Shown here one piece after another: positions 1 through 9,681 of a DNA stretch of 64,000 bases. The stretch is from assembly GCF_006494425.1 (NCBI RefSeq), contig NZ_VHIV01000002.1:558001-622000 (forward strand), written 5' to 3'. Each line of letters begins with the position of its first letter. The first letter of the stretch is position 1. Both the position numbers and the translations under genes were made by a program. A model generated the notes under the pieces. That model had not been told where the DNA came from. It saw only the letters and a list, made by a program, of their open reading frames with translations, and made no database searches. This DNA is from Bacillus dicomae (GTDB taxonomy: Bacteria > Bacillota > Bacilli > Bacillales > Bacillaceae_G).

Positions 1-449
1 AAGCAACAGAAGATAAAAAACATAATCCGTATTTATTTGAAATGTTATATCAAACGTTGCATTATATGTGTGAGGGTGTTGATCCAGAAGTATTATCATT
101 AATTTATCAAACGAAAATGCTTCCGGTATTAGGGATGCGCCCGTACTTTGATACATGTGCAATTTGTCATCAAGAAACAGATTTTGTCGCCTTCTCTGTT
201 CGAGAAGGCGGTTTTCTGTGCTCGCGTCATGCTGAGCAAGATCAGTATCGTATACCAGTGGGGGAAGCTGTTCATAAATTATTGCGCCTTTTCTACCACT
301 TCGATTTACATAGACTTGGCAATGTATCAGTGAAGGATAGCACAAAAAAACAAATACGTTTAGTGTTGAATACATATTATGATGAATATTGCGGGATTTA
401 TTTGAAATCAAGACGTTTCTTAGAACAACTTGATAAGTTTCAAATATAA
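1..449 (+). CDS. recO: DNA repair protein RecO, C-terminal part
   Basis: RecO loads RecA on SSB-coated single strands and anneals complementary strands in the RecFOR recombination-repair pathway. Only the C-terminal part (about 148 residues) is present: the reading frame is open from the first bases of the window, so the start lies outside it. The visible part contains the RecO zinc-binding cysteines (CAIC, then CSRH about 20 residues later) inside the helical C-terminal domain. A strong hairpin follows the stop. ccpN, dnaG and sigA downstream give the same order as in B. subtilis, which supports the call. Confidence 0.93.
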   Translation, partial: ATEDKKHNPYLFEMLYQTLHYMCEGVDPEVLSLIYQTKMLPVLGMRPYFDTCAICHQETDFVAFSVREGGFLCSRHAEQDQYRIPVGEAVHKLLRLFYHFDLHRLGNVSVKDSTKKQIRLVLNTYYDEYCGIYLKSRRFLEQLDKFQI

Positions 450-453
450 TTTG

Positions 454-475
454 GGACCGTATACGGTCCTTTTTA
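454..475 (+). terminator. Rho-independent terminator of recO
   Basis: A perfect 16-bp palindrome, GGACCGTATACGGTCC, lies five bases after the recO stop and is followed by a T run. Confidence 0.85.
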
Positions 476-553
476 CATCCTATCTTTTTCGAATAGCATA
501 TTTAGTATATAATATTTAAGAGATAGTATAACTTTTTTCGTTGTGCATTAAAG

Positions 554-1189
554 GTGGTGATTATCATAGAGCTGAATAAACGGCAAGAACATATCATTCA
601 GATTGTAAAAGATCACGGTCCTATTACAGGGGAGTCAATTGCTGCGCAATTGGGATTAACACGTGCAACACTAAGACCAGACTTAGCAATTTTAACGATG
701 GCTGGTTATTTAGAAGCGCGCCCACGCGTAGGTTATTTTTATACGGGTAAAACTGGGGGGCAGCTATTATCTGAAGCTGTTAAGAAAATTAAAGTACAAG
801 ATTATCAATCTAGACCAGTTGTAATTGATAAAAATGTATCAGTATACGATGCGATTTGTACTATGTTTTTAGAGGATGTAGGTACATTATTCGTTGTAGA
901 TCAATCGACTCTACTAGTTGGCGTTGTATCTCGTAAAGATTTATTACGAGCTAGCCTAGGAAAGCAGGATTTAACCTCTCTTCCGGTTAATATTATCATG
1001 ACAAGGATGCCAAACATTGCGATGTGTCGTAGAGAAGATTCTTTATATGATATTGCGATGGAATTAATAGAAAGACAGATTGATGCGATGCCAGTTGTCA
1101 AAGATACGAAACAAGGTCTAGAAGTGATTGGACGAATTACAAAAACAAATATTACACGTGCGTTTGTAAACTTAGTAAATAACGAATAA
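554..1189 (+). CDS. ccpN: CcpN-type repressor of gluconeogenesis (HTH plus two CBS domains)
   Basis: CcpN represses gluconeogenic genes (gapB, pckA) in B. subtilis during growth on glucose. The protein (about 210 residues) has an N-terminal helix-turn-helix (residues 5-60, with the strongly conserved stretch RATLRPDLAILTMAGYLEARPR) and a pair of CBS domains (about 80-205) that bind nucleotides. yqfL follows 29 bases downstream, the same pairing as in B. subtilis. The start is uncertain: two in-frame GTG codons (554, 557) lie inside the only Shine-Dalgarno sequence (AAAGGTGGTGAT, 550-561), so translation may really begin at ATT, ATC or ATA at 560-568. Function is by homology. Confidence 0.9.
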   Translation: MVIIIELNKRQEHIIQIVKDHGPITGESIAAQLGLTRATLRPDLAILTMAGYLEARPRVGYFYTGKTGGQLLSEAVKKIKVQDYQSRPVVIDKNVSVYDAICTMFLEDVGTLFVVDQSTLLVGVVSRKDLLRASLGKQDLTSLPVNIIMTRMPNIAMCRREDSLYDIAMELIERQIDAMPVVKDTKQGLEVIGRITKTNITRAFVNLVNNE

Positions 1190-1209
1190 GTGTAATTTGT
1201 TTAAAGTGA

Positions 1210-2029
<820 letters not shown>

Positions 2030-2031
<2 letters not shown>

Positions 2032-2063
2032 CACATTTACCAAAGGTGAATGTGCTTTTTTCG
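2030..2063 (+). terminator. Terminator of ccpN-yqfL
   Basis: An inverted repeat (AGCACATTTACC and GGTGAATGTGCT) overlaps the yqfL stop codon and is followed by six T. Confidence 0.85.
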
Positions 2064-2398
2064 CTCGAGAGAAACACAATACCTGTTGATTTCGTAATAG
2101 ATGATAGCAGAGTGGTTATACTTATATTCTTCTGTCATTTTATTATGTTAAAGGTAAGGTTTCGTTATCCTGAAATAGAAGATGAAAAAATAAAGGGATA
2201 TGTAGCGTAGTTGAAGAAAATATATTATAATAAAAAATTGTGATAAAAACCTATATTTTACGTTTAGACTTTAATTTTTCAGAATAAACTAGGGATAGGA
2301 TTTATGAAAAGACATGTAATTACGTTAAATCGACAAAATCTATACAAGAAAACGCACATTATGGAAGGATTCGCAGAAGGGATGTAGAATACAGAAAT
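2064..2398 (+). other. Non-coding stretch between yqfL and the yqxD remnant
   Basis: About 335 bases with no supported gene. A 27-codon open frame (ATG 2304) has no recognisable relative and only a weak ribosome site. The sequence is AT-rich and may be further decay around the remnant that follows. Confidence 0.5.
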
Positions 2399-2801
2399 AT
2401 GCAAAACATCAATATCGTATGAGTTGATGCAAATGTATATACTGTGAAGGCTGAAAATTGTGCAAGTTGGAACGGAATTTCATGTCGAAATTTTGTTTGT
2501 CACATCGTATGTTCATCGTTTAAGAAAGTAGCAAGGGAAATTGGATCTATGCAGATACTGAATAAGCTAAAGTTGATTTTTTTATATGTATCAACATGCA
2601 AAAGAAACAGATCTCGTGATCACATAGTATATAGTGCTTGCTAGTCTTCTTGTAAAAAGTGCGCATGTATTGTCTCTAGGAGGTACATTTGTAATAGATG
2701 AGCAAATGGATACAATTTTATATAGTAGGTACGTATCTGCGAAGTTACGCAGAAAAGGGCCTGCAAAATCGTTTGATAACGTGATCGACAACACTTTCTA
2801 A
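2399..2801 (+). pseudogene. yqxD: Decayed yqxD (UPF0178/YaiI family)
   Basis: Read through its frameshifts and stops, this stretch encodes a recognisable UPF0178 protein. VDANVYTVK (from 2422) matches the family N-terminus VDADACPVK. GNWIYADTE, then AKVDFF, match the middle. LASLLVKSAHVLSLGG (from 2641) and YVSAKLRRKGPAK match the C-terminal half of the family (LASLLL...VLSPRG... and VSAK.RR.G...KGPK). At least two stop codons and two frame changes separate the blocks, so no full-length protein can be made. In B. subtilis yqxD sits at exactly this place, between yqfL and dnaG. The alignment is by eye. Confidence 0.82.
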
Positions 2802-2883
2802 TAAGTTTAGAAAAAATATTGTCGAATTATAAAGGAATTTTTAAATTTATATCGAATACAAATTACGACACGGAGATGGAGTT

Positions 2884-4680
2884 ATGGGGAACAGAATTCC
2901 CGAAGAAGTTGTTGAACAGATTCGGACGTCATCCGATATTGTAGAAGTGATTGGTGAATACGTTCAACTTAGAAAACAGGGGCGTAACTATTTCGGCCTT
3001 TGTCCATTCCATGGTGAGAATTCTCCTTCATTCTCTGTTTCATCTGATAAGCAAATTTTTCATTGCTTCGGATGTGGAGAAGGTGGAAATGTATTTTCCT
3101 TTCTAATGAAAATGGAAGGACTGGCTTTTACCGAGGCTGTTCAAAAGCTAGGTGAAAGAAATGGAATTGCGGTTGCAGAGTATACATCAGGGCAAGGACA
3201 ACAAGAAGACATATCTGATGACACTGTCATCATGCAACAAGCTCATGAACTTTTGAAAAAGTATTATCATCATTTATTAGTAAATACAGAAGAAGGAAAT
3301 GAAGCACTTTCGTATTTGTTAAAGCGTGGTATTACAAAAGAGATGATTGAGAAGTTTGAAATTGGTTATGCATCACCTGCTTGGGATGCAGCAACGAAAA
3401 TTTTGCAAAAAAGAGGTTTATCGCTGTCAAGTATGGAACAGGCTGGTCTTCTCATAAGAAGCGAGAAGGATGGTAGTCATTATGATCGCTTCCGTGGAAG
3501 GGTTATGTTCCCGATCTATACGTTACAAGGTAAAGTGATAGCGTTTAGTGGAAGGGCGTTAGGAGATGACACTCCGAAATATTTAAATAGTCCTGAAACA
3601 CCGATTTTTCACAAAAGTAAATTGTTGTATAACTTCCACCAAGCGAGACCGTTTATTAGAAAACGTGGACAGGTGGTCCTTTTTGAAGGATATGCCGACG
3701 TACTAGCTGCGGTGAAAAGTGGTGTGGAAGAAGCTGTTGCGACAATGGGAACAGCTTTAACTGAAGAACAAGCAAAACTTCTGCGACGTAACGTTGAAAC
3801 TGTTGTTCTTTGCTATGATGGTGATAAAGCAGGGCGAGAAGCAACGATGAAAGCAGGGCAATTATTGTTAAAAGTTGGTTGCCAAGTGAAAGTTACATCC
3901 TTGCCAGATAAGCTTGATCCTGATGAATATGTGCAACAATATGGGACAACTGCTTTTGAAAATCTTGTGAAATCAAGTATAAGTTTTGTTGGTTTTAAAA
4001 TAAATTATTTGCGTTTAGGGAAAAATTTGCAAGATGAGTCTGGCAAAGAAGAGTATGTGAAAAGTGTTTTAAAAGAGTTATCGTTGCTACAGGATGCGAT
4101 GCAGGCGGAATCATATTTGAAGTCATTATCGCAAGAATTTTCTTATTCAATGGAAACACTTTTGAATCAATTGCACCAATATCGCAAAGAACAAAAGGTA
4201 CAGCAAAAACAAGTAAAGCAGGTTTCTAAGCCGTCTCAAATTGTTCAAACAAAACCGAAGTTAACAGGTTTTGAAAGGGCAGAAAGAGAAATTATTTACC
4301 ATATGTTGCAAAGTCCAGAAGTGGCTGTTCGTATGGAATCCCACATAGAAGATTTTCATACAGAAGAACATAAAGGGATTTTATATGAACTATACGCATA
4401 TTATGAAAAGGGAAATGAACCTTCAGTCGGAACATTTTTAAGTTGGCTCTCTGATGAAAAGTTGAAAAATATTATCACTGATATTTCGACGGATGAATTT
4501 ATTAATCCAGAATACACAGAAGAAGTGTTGCAAGGCCATTTGGAGACGCTTGGACGTCATCAAGAAAAACTTGAAAAGATGGAGATCATCTTTAAGGTAA
4601 AACAAATGGAAAAAACAGATCCTGTAGAGGCTGCTAAATATTATGTAGCATATTTACAAAATCAAAAAGCGAGAAAATAG
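2884..4680 (+). CDS. dnaG: DNA primase
   Basis: DnaG makes the RNA primers for lagging-strand replication and works with the replicative helicase. The 598 residues match the usual length. The N-terminal CHC2 zinc finger has C40, H43, C61 and C64. The TOPRIM catalytic core is recognised by LFEGYADVLAA and CYDGDKAGREA (about residues 260-320), and the C-terminal part (from about 440) is the helicase-binding region. ATG 2884 has a GGAGATGGAG ribosome site. sigA follows 59 bases downstream, as in the classical macromolecular-synthesis operon. Confidence 0.98.
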   Translation: MGNRIPEEVVEQIRTSSDIVEVIGEYVQLRKQGRNYFGLCPFHGENSPSFSVSSDKQIFHCFGCGEGGNVFSFLMKMEGLAFTEAVQKLGERNGIAVAEYTSGQGQQEDISDDTVIMQQAHELLKKYYHHLLVNTEEGNEALSYLLKRGITKEMIEKFEIGYASPAWDAATKILQKRGLSLSSMEQAGLLIRSEKDGSHYDRFRGRVMFPIYTLQGKVIAFSGRALGDDTPKYLNSPETPIFHKSKLLYNFHQARPFIRKRGQVVLFEGYADVLAAVKSGVEEAVATMGTALTEEQAKLLRRNVETVVLCYDGDKAGREATMKAGQLLLKVGCQVKVTSLPDKLDPDEYVQQYGTTAFENLVKSSISFVGFKINYLRLGKNLQDESGKEEYVKSVLKELSLLQDAMQAESYLKSLSQEFSYSMETLLNQLHQYRKEQKVQQKQVKQVSKPSQIVQTKPKLTGFERAEREIIYHMLQSPEVAVRMESHIEDFHTEEHKGILYELYAYYEKGNEPSVGTFLSWLSDEKLKNIITDISTDEFINPEYTEEVLQGHLETLGRHQEKLEKMEIIFKVKQMEKTDPVEAAKYYVAYLQNQKARK

Positions 4681-4739
4681 CTTTTTTGATAAATTTTTAG
4701 TATAATGAATGTTTGTATCTCGCGTAAGGAGGGGAACAG

Positions 4740-5867
4740 ATGGCTGACAAACCAGCTCGTTCTAAACAAATTGAAACTGAAATGACCCTTGAGCAAGTGA
4801 AAGAACAACTCACTGAGCTCGGAAAAAAACGTGGCGTTCTTACATATGAAGAGATTGCAGAACGCATGAATGGATTTGAAATTGAATCCGATCAAATGGA
4901 TGAATACTATGAATATTTAGGTGAACAAGGGATTGACTTAGTTGGCGACAATGACAACGACGAAGGCCCTAATAATCGCCAAATAGCAAAATCGGAAGAA
5001 GAATTCGACCTCAATGATTTAAGTGTACCACCAGGGGTTAAAATTAACGATCCTGTTCGTATGTATTTAAAAGAAATTGGTCGTGTAGACTTACTATCTG
5101 CAGAAGAAGAAATTCGACTTGCAACGCGTATTGAAGAAGGCGATGAAGAAGCGAAACGTCGTCTTGCAGAAGCAAACTTACGTCTTGTAGTAAGTATTGC
5201 AAAGCGCTACGTGGGCCGTGGTATGCTTTTCTTAGACTTAATCCAAGAAGGGAATATGGGTCTAATTAAAGCGGTTGAAAAGTTCGATTATCGTAAAGGT
5301 TTCAAATTTAGTACGTATGCAACTTGGTGGATTCGCCAAGCAATTACACGTGCGATTGCAGACCAAGCAAGAACAATTCGTATCCCAGTTCATATGGTTG
5401 AAACGATTAATAAGTTAATTCGTGTACAACGTCAATTATTACAAGATCTAGGACGCGAACCATCTCCTGAAGAGATTGGTGAAGAAATGGATCTTGCTCC
5501 AGAAAAAGTACGCGAAATCTTAAAAATTGCACAGGAGCCAGTTTCTCTTGAAACACCAATTGGTGAAGAAGATGACTCCCATTTAGGTGATTTCATTGAA
5601 GACCAAGAAGCAACATCGCCTGCGGACCATGCAGCGTATGAATTGCTAAAAGAACAGTTAGAAGATGTGTTAGATACACTAACAGATCGTGAAGAAAATG
5701 TTCTACGTCTTCGTTTTGGTTTAGATGATGGACGAACTCGTACGCTTGAAGAAGTTGGGAAAGTATTCGGCGTAACGAGAGAACGTATCCGTCAAATTGA
5801 AGCAAAAGCACTTCGTAAATTGAGACATCCAAGCCGTAGTAAGCGTCTTAAGGATTTCTTAGAATAG
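4740..5867 (+). CDS. sigA: Primary RNA polymerase sigma factor SigA (sigma-70)
   Basis: This is the housekeeping sigma factor that recognises TTGACA/TATAAT promoters. The 375 residues carry region 1.2 (near [12 protein letters not shown]), region 2 ([19 protein letters not shown] through [14 protein letters not shown], about 140-205), region 3, and the region 4 helix-turn-helix ([19 protein letters not shown]) near the C-terminus. The start at 4740 is set by AAGGAGG nine bases upstream. A strong terminator follows, so this gene ends the dnaG-sigA operon. Confidence 0.99.
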   Translation: MADKPARSKQIETEMTLEQVKEQLTELGKKRGVLTYEEIAERMNGFEIESDQMDEYYEYLGEQGIDLVGDNDNDEGPNNRQIAKSEEEFDLNDLSVPPGVKINDPVRMYLKEIGRVDLLSAEEEIRLATRIEEGDEEAKRRLAEANLRLVVSIAKRYVGRGMLFLDLIQEGNMGLIKAVEKFDYRKGFKFSTYATWWIRQAITRAIADQARTIRIPVHMVETINKLIRVQRQLLQDLGREPSPEEIGEEMDLAPEKVREILKIAQEPVSLETPIGEEDDSHLGDFIEDQEATSPADHAAYELLKEQLEDVLDTLTDREENVLRLRFGLDDGRTRTLEEVGKVFGVTRERIRQIEAKALRKLRHPSRSKRLKDFLE

Positions 5868-5877
5868 GCTACCTTTA

Positions 5878-5912
5878 AGTTTACTTCACCTTTGTGAAGT
5901 AAACTTTTTTAT
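5878..5912 (+). terminator. Terminator of dnaG-sigA
   Basis: A perfect 12-bp stem, AGTTTACTTCAC with GTGAAGTAAACT, and a four-base loop are followed by TTTTTT. Confidence 0.9.
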
Positions 5913-6252
5913 TTTGTTAATTTTTGTTAAACTTTAGCTACCAGCAACGATTACAATTTCTTGTAATTTATTTTACAGAATTGTCTTTTGATTTGCAAAT
6001 GCTCATTTTTCGATTTTTCGATTAATTTTGTTTATTCTATACAAAAATATATGTAGAAAAGTGAAAAATATGATGAGAAACGTTAATAATTATCGAAATA
6101 ATAAGCGATATAACAATAAAAAACAATAAACTGAATTTATGGAATATTTTTAATGATTAGTAGTTTACTCTTTTCTGATAGAGCGTTTTCAAGTACAATG
6201 GAAATGACTGAATCATCTAACTATTTAGGGGTATAGAGGGGGGAGAAGAGAT
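5913..6252 (+). other. Intergenic region sigA-cccA
   Basis: About 340 AT-rich bases without a supported gene. A TACAAT box near 6194 could be the -10 element of cccA, but I see no good -35 partner. The only ribosome site is the GGGGGGAGAAG just before cccA. Confidence 0.5.
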
Positions 6253-6609
6253 ATGAAACGTAATCCGCTGATTCCGTTCGCTCTTATTGCAGCATTGGGT
6301 ATTATCGTTATGTTTGTATTTTCATTTCAGGGGCTAAATAAATCTAAAGAGTTAGCTGATGCAAAAAATGGCGGGAAGCCAGCACAAACAGCATCAAAGC
6401 CAGAGGATATTGTGAAGCAAAGCTGTACGAGCTGCCACGGTGATCAGTTACAAGGGGCGGTAGGACCTAATTTACAAAAAATTGGTGGAAAACTTTCAAA
6501 GGATGAAATTAAAGAAATTCTTTCGAAAGGAAAAGGCAATATGCCACCAAATATAGTTCCAGCTGATCAAGCCGCTAAAGTAGCTGATTGGTTATCAAAG
6601 AAAAAATAA
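6253..6609 (+). CDS. cccA: Membrane-anchored cytochrome c-550
   Basis: CccA is a small cytochrome c on the outer face of the membrane that carries electrons to a terminal oxidase. The 118 residues are one N-terminal membrane helix (about 7-25) followed by a charged linker and a haem domain. The haem-binding motif is CTSCH (C58, C61, H62), and M97 in GNMPP is the likely sixth ligand. Length and design match B. subtilis CccA. The gene has its own terminator and stands alone. Confidence 0.95.
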   Translation: MKRNPLIPFALIAALGIIVMFVFSFQGLNKSKELADAKNGGKPAQTASKPEDIVKQSCTSCHGDQLQGAVGPNLQKIGGKLSKDEIKEILSKGKGNMPPNIVPADQAAKVADWLSKKK

Positions 6610-6620
6610 AGTTCCGTATG

Positions 6621-6656
6621 ACAAGCCTTTTGCTTATGCAAAGGGCTTGTTTTTCT
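6621..6656 (+). terminator. Terminator of cccA
   Basis: The inverted repeat ACAAGCCTTTTGC with GCAAAGGGCTTGT is followed by TTTTT. Confidence 0.85.
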
Positions 6657-6774
6657 ATATTTTCTAAAATACGATGAATGATAGAGATGTGAATTGTTGT
6701 TATGGGCTTGCAACAACTACTATAAATTCATTATCATGGAGACAGACTGACAAGAGAAGGAGTAATGGAAATAC

Positions 6775-7482
6775 ATGAATGAAGTAAAGCTTTCAAAACG
6801 ATTAGAAGAAGTTGTGCGTGAAATACCAGTAGGATCTACAGTTGCTGATATTGGATCAGATCATGCGTATTTACCGTGTTATACAATTATAAATAATATT
6901 GCTACAAAAGCAGTTGCAGGAGAGGTTGTAGATGGACCGTTTCGCTCTGCGCAAGCAACTGTAGCTGAAAGTGGTTTACAAGATAAAGTAGATGTGCGTA
7001 AAGGGAATGGATTAGCTGTTATCGCACCAGGAGAAGTAGATGTAATTACGGTTGCCGGAATGGGCGGAGCGTTAATTCGTGATATTTTAGAAAGTGGTAA
7101 AGAAAAATTAGAAGGTGTAACACGTTTAATTTTACAGCCGAATATTGCAGCGCATCACATTCGTGAATGGTTTATGGAGAATGGATGGGAGCTTATCCAT
7201 GAAAAAATCGTAAAAGAAGATGGGAAAATTTACGAGATTTTAGTAGGAGAAAGAGGAAATATCACGGTTCCTTATTCTGAAAATAAACAAGCTGAATTGT
7301 TTATGGGACCATTTTTAATAAAAGAAAAAAGTGAAGCTTTCGTTGAAAAGTGGGAAGGAGAATTAAAAAACTTCCAAAATATTTTAAAGCAGTTAGAACG
7401 TGCGGCTGATTCTGAAGAAACAAAAGCAAAGCGTGCGGAAGTAGAAGCGAAAATGAAAATGATAGGGGAGGTTTTATCATGA
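6775..7482 (+). CDS. trmK: tRNA (adenine-22-N1)-methyltransferase
   Basis: TrmK (YqfN) methylates N1 of A22 in the D-loop region of bacterial tRNAs using SAM. The 235 residues start with the Rossmann methyltransferase fold: motif I VADIGSDHAYLP (about 23-34), and a catalytic-region loop VAGMGGALI near residue 93. The C-terminal third is the coiled-coil extension typical of the family. Its stop overlaps the yqfO start by four bases (ATGA at 7479), so the two are translationally coupled. Confidence 0.95.
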   Translation: MNEVKLSKRLEEVVREIPVGSTVADIGSDHAYLPCYTIINNIATKAVAGEVVDGPFRSAQATVAESGLQDKVDVRKGNGLAVIAPGEVDVITVAGMGGALIRDILESGKEKLEGVTRLILQPNIAAHHIREWFMENGWELIHEKIVKEDGKIYEILVGERGNITVPYSENKQAELFMGPFLIKEKSEAFVEKWEGELKNFQNILKQLERAADSEETKAKRAEVEAKMKMIGEVLS

Positions 7483-8600
7483 GTAAAATTCCAAATGGCC
7501 ATGAAATTATTTCTTTGTTTGAAAGTATGTATCCGAAGCATTTGGCGATGGAAGGAGATAAGATTGGCCTGCAGATTGGAGCGCTTAATAAACCCGTGCA
7601 GCACGTATTAATTGCGTTAGATGTAACGGAAGAAGTTGTGGATGAAGCAATTCAATTAGGAGCTAATGTCATTATTGCGCATCACCCTTTAATTTTCAAC
7701 CCGCTAAAAGCGATTCATACAGATAAGGCATATGGGAAAATTATTGAAAAGTGTATTAAAAATGATATTGCAATCTATGCCGCACATACAAATGTGGATG
7801 TTGCTAAGGGCGGGGTAAATGATTTACTTGCTGAGGCGTTAGGGTTGCAAAATACAGAAGTTTTGGCACCGACATATGCGGAAGAAATGAAAAAAATTGT
7901 TGTGTTTGTGCCTGAAACTCATGCAGAAGAAGTAAGAAAAGCATTAGGAGATGCAGGTGCTGGTCATATCGGCAATTATAGCCACTGTACGTTTAGCAGT
8001 GAGGGTACAGGCATGTTTATACCTCAAGAGGGGACAAATCCTTATATCGGGGAAACTGGGCAGTTAGAACGCGTAGAAGAAGTGCGAATCGAAACGATTA
8101 TTCCAGCTTCATTACAGCGAAAAGTGATTAAAGCAATGGTAACGGCACATCCATATGAAGAAGTAGCATATGATGTATATCCACTTGATAATAAAGGTGA
8201 AACGTTAGGGCTTGGAAAAATAGGATATTTACAAGAAGAAATGACACTTGGGCAGTTTGCAGAACATGTAAAGCAATCATTAGATGTAAAGGGTGCACGA
8301 GTTGTTGGGAAATTAGATGATAAAGTGCGCAAAGTAGCTGTACTTGGTGGCGATGGTAACAAATACATCAATCAAGCTAAATTTAAAGGAGCAGATGTAT
8401 ATGTAACGGGTGACATGTATTATCATGTGGCTCATGATGCGATGATGCTCGGTTTAAATATAGTTGACCCAGGACATAACGTTGAAAAAGTAATGAAGCA
8501 AGGTGTGCAAAAGCAATTGCAAGAAAAAGTAGATGCAAAGAAACTCAGCGTACATATTCATGCTTCGCAGTTACATACAGATCCATTTACATTTGTATAA
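7479..8600 (+). CDS. yqfO: Nif3-like dinuclear metal protein YqfO (GTP cyclohydrolase 1 type 2 homologue)
   Basis: Nif3-family proteins bind two metal ions; their physiological reaction is still debated, and the 'GTP cyclohydrolase 1 type 2' name is only by homology. The 373 residues have the long Gram-positive form with a PII-like middle domain (about 130-235) inserted between the two Nif3 halves. Metal-binding motifs visible are IIAHHPLIF and YAAHTNVD in the N-terminal half and DPGHNVEK near the C-terminus. It is coupled to trmK, as in B. subtilis. Confidence 0.93.
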   Translation: MSKIPNGHEIISLFESMYPKHLAMEGDKIGLQIGALNKPVQHVLIALDVTEEVVDEAIQLGANVIIAHHPLIFNPLKAIHTDKAYGKIIEKCIKNDIAIYAAHTNVDVAKGGVNDLLAEALGLQNTEVLAPTYAEEMKKIVVFVPETHAEEVRKALGDAGAGHIGNYSHCTFSSEGTGMFIPQEGTNPYIGETGQLERVEEVRIETIIPASLQRKVIKAMVTAHPYEEVAYDVYPLDNKGETLGLGKIGYLQEEMTLGQFAEHVKQSLDVKGARVVGKLDDKVRKVAVLGGDGNKYINQAKFKGADVYVTGDMYYHVAHDAMMLGLNIVDPGHNVEKVMKQGVQKQLQEKVDAKKLSVHIHASQLHTDPFTFV

Positions 8601-8606
8601 GAAAAA

Positions 8607-8641
8607 TAAAAACCGTTGCTCGTATAGGCAACGGTTTTTTA
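8607..8641. terminator. Bidirectional terminator between yqfO and ispH
   Basis: A stem AACCGTTGC with GCAACGGTT has an A run on the left and a T run on the right. It can therefore end transcription from both converging genes. Confidence 0.88.
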
Positions 8642-9592
8642 TTATTGTTCTTTTTTCACTTTTACACGAGGTAATATTTTTTGTAACGGTACTTTTCGAA
8701 CTCTCTCCCATGTAGCGGGATTCATTGGGTCATATTGATCTAAGAAAGCGATAACTTCTTTTGTAATTGGCGTTGGAGTAGACGCACCTGCTGTAACAGC
8801 TACGTTTTCTACACCTTGTAGCCATTCTAATTTGATTTCACTTACGTCTGCAACGCGGTATGCTTTCGTACCAGCGATTTCTTGTGATACTTGTGCTAAA
8901 CGGTTTGAGTTATTACTTTTCGGATCACCAACAACAATTGTTAAGTCTGCAACATCAGCTTGTTTGGCAACCGCTTCTTGGCGAACTTGAGTTGCTAAAC
9001 AAATTTCCTTATGGAACTCTGCTGTTGGGAATTTCTTCTGAATGTCCTCCATTAAATGTTGAACATCCCATTGGCTCATTGTTGTTTGATTTGTAACTAA
9101 AATTTTATCCGTTGGAATTTCTAATGTTTTTAAATCATCAGCTCTTTCGATAAGATGAACGATATCAGGGGCAATACCAACTGCGCCTTCTGGTTCTGGA
9201 TGATTTTTCTTGCCGATATAAATGACATGGTAACCTTCAGCTTTCTTTGCTTCAATAAGGTCATGTGTTTTTGTAACATCTGGACAAGTGGCATCGATTG
9301 TTGTTAAACCTTTTTCTTTTGCACGTTGTTTAACTTCTGGAGAAACACCGTGTGCAGTGAAAATAACAGTACCAGAATCGATTTTATCTAAAATTTCTAA
9401 TCGACTTGGACCGTCTAATGTAATGATACCATCTTCTTCGAATGCATCTGTTACATGTTTGTTGTGAACAATCATACCTAAAATATAAATAGGTCTTGGT
9501 AATGATGTATCTAATGCGGCGTTACGTGCAATAACCATCGCGTCCACAACACCGTAGCAATAACCACGAGGGGAAATTTTAACAATTTTCAT
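8642..9592 (-). CDS. ispH: 4-hydroxy-3-methylbut-2-enyl diphosphate reductase
   Basis: IspH is the last enzyme of the MEP isoprenoid pathway, reducing HMBPP to IPP and DMAPP with a 4Fe-4S cluster. The 316 residues contain the three cluster cysteines in the contexts GYCYGV (C12), DATCPDV and ICLATQ. Further family motifs are [10 protein letters not shown] and [11 protein letters not shown]. The ribosome site AAGGAGAGG precedes ATG 9592. The partner enzyme gene ispG lies 7 kb away on the same strand. Confidence 0.97.
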   Translation of the reverse strand: MKIVKISPRGYCYGVVDAMVIARNAALDTSLPRPIYILGMIVHNKHVTDAFEEDGIITLDGPSRLEILDKIDSGTVIFTAHGVSPEVKQRAKEKGLTTIDATCPDVTKTHDLIEAKKAEGYHVIYIGKKNHPEPEGAVGIAPDIVHLIERADDLKTLEIPTDKILVTNQTTMSQWDVQHLMEDIQKKFPTAEFHKEICLATQVRQEAVAKQADVADLTIVVGDPKSNNSNRLAQVSQEIAGTKAYRVADVSEIKLEWLQGVENVAVTAGASTPTPITKEVIAFLDQYDPMNPATWERVRKVPLQKILPRVKVKKEQ

Positions 9593-9681
9593 ATGAGTAA
9601 TCCTCTCCTTCTAAACAAGGGATACTTTTGTGCATAGTCTTTTACATTATAAAGGAGGAGTGGATAGAAAACAAAGGATTG

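Noticed and set aside
6180-6252. A SigB-type promoter (GGGTAT) before cccA
   Set aside because: GGGGTATAG is present, but no GTTT-type -35 element stands at the right distance and the gap to the start is too short.
7272-7604. A 110-codon minus-strand frame over trmK and yqfO
   Set aside because: Both genes it overlaps are certain, and the product looks like random composition.
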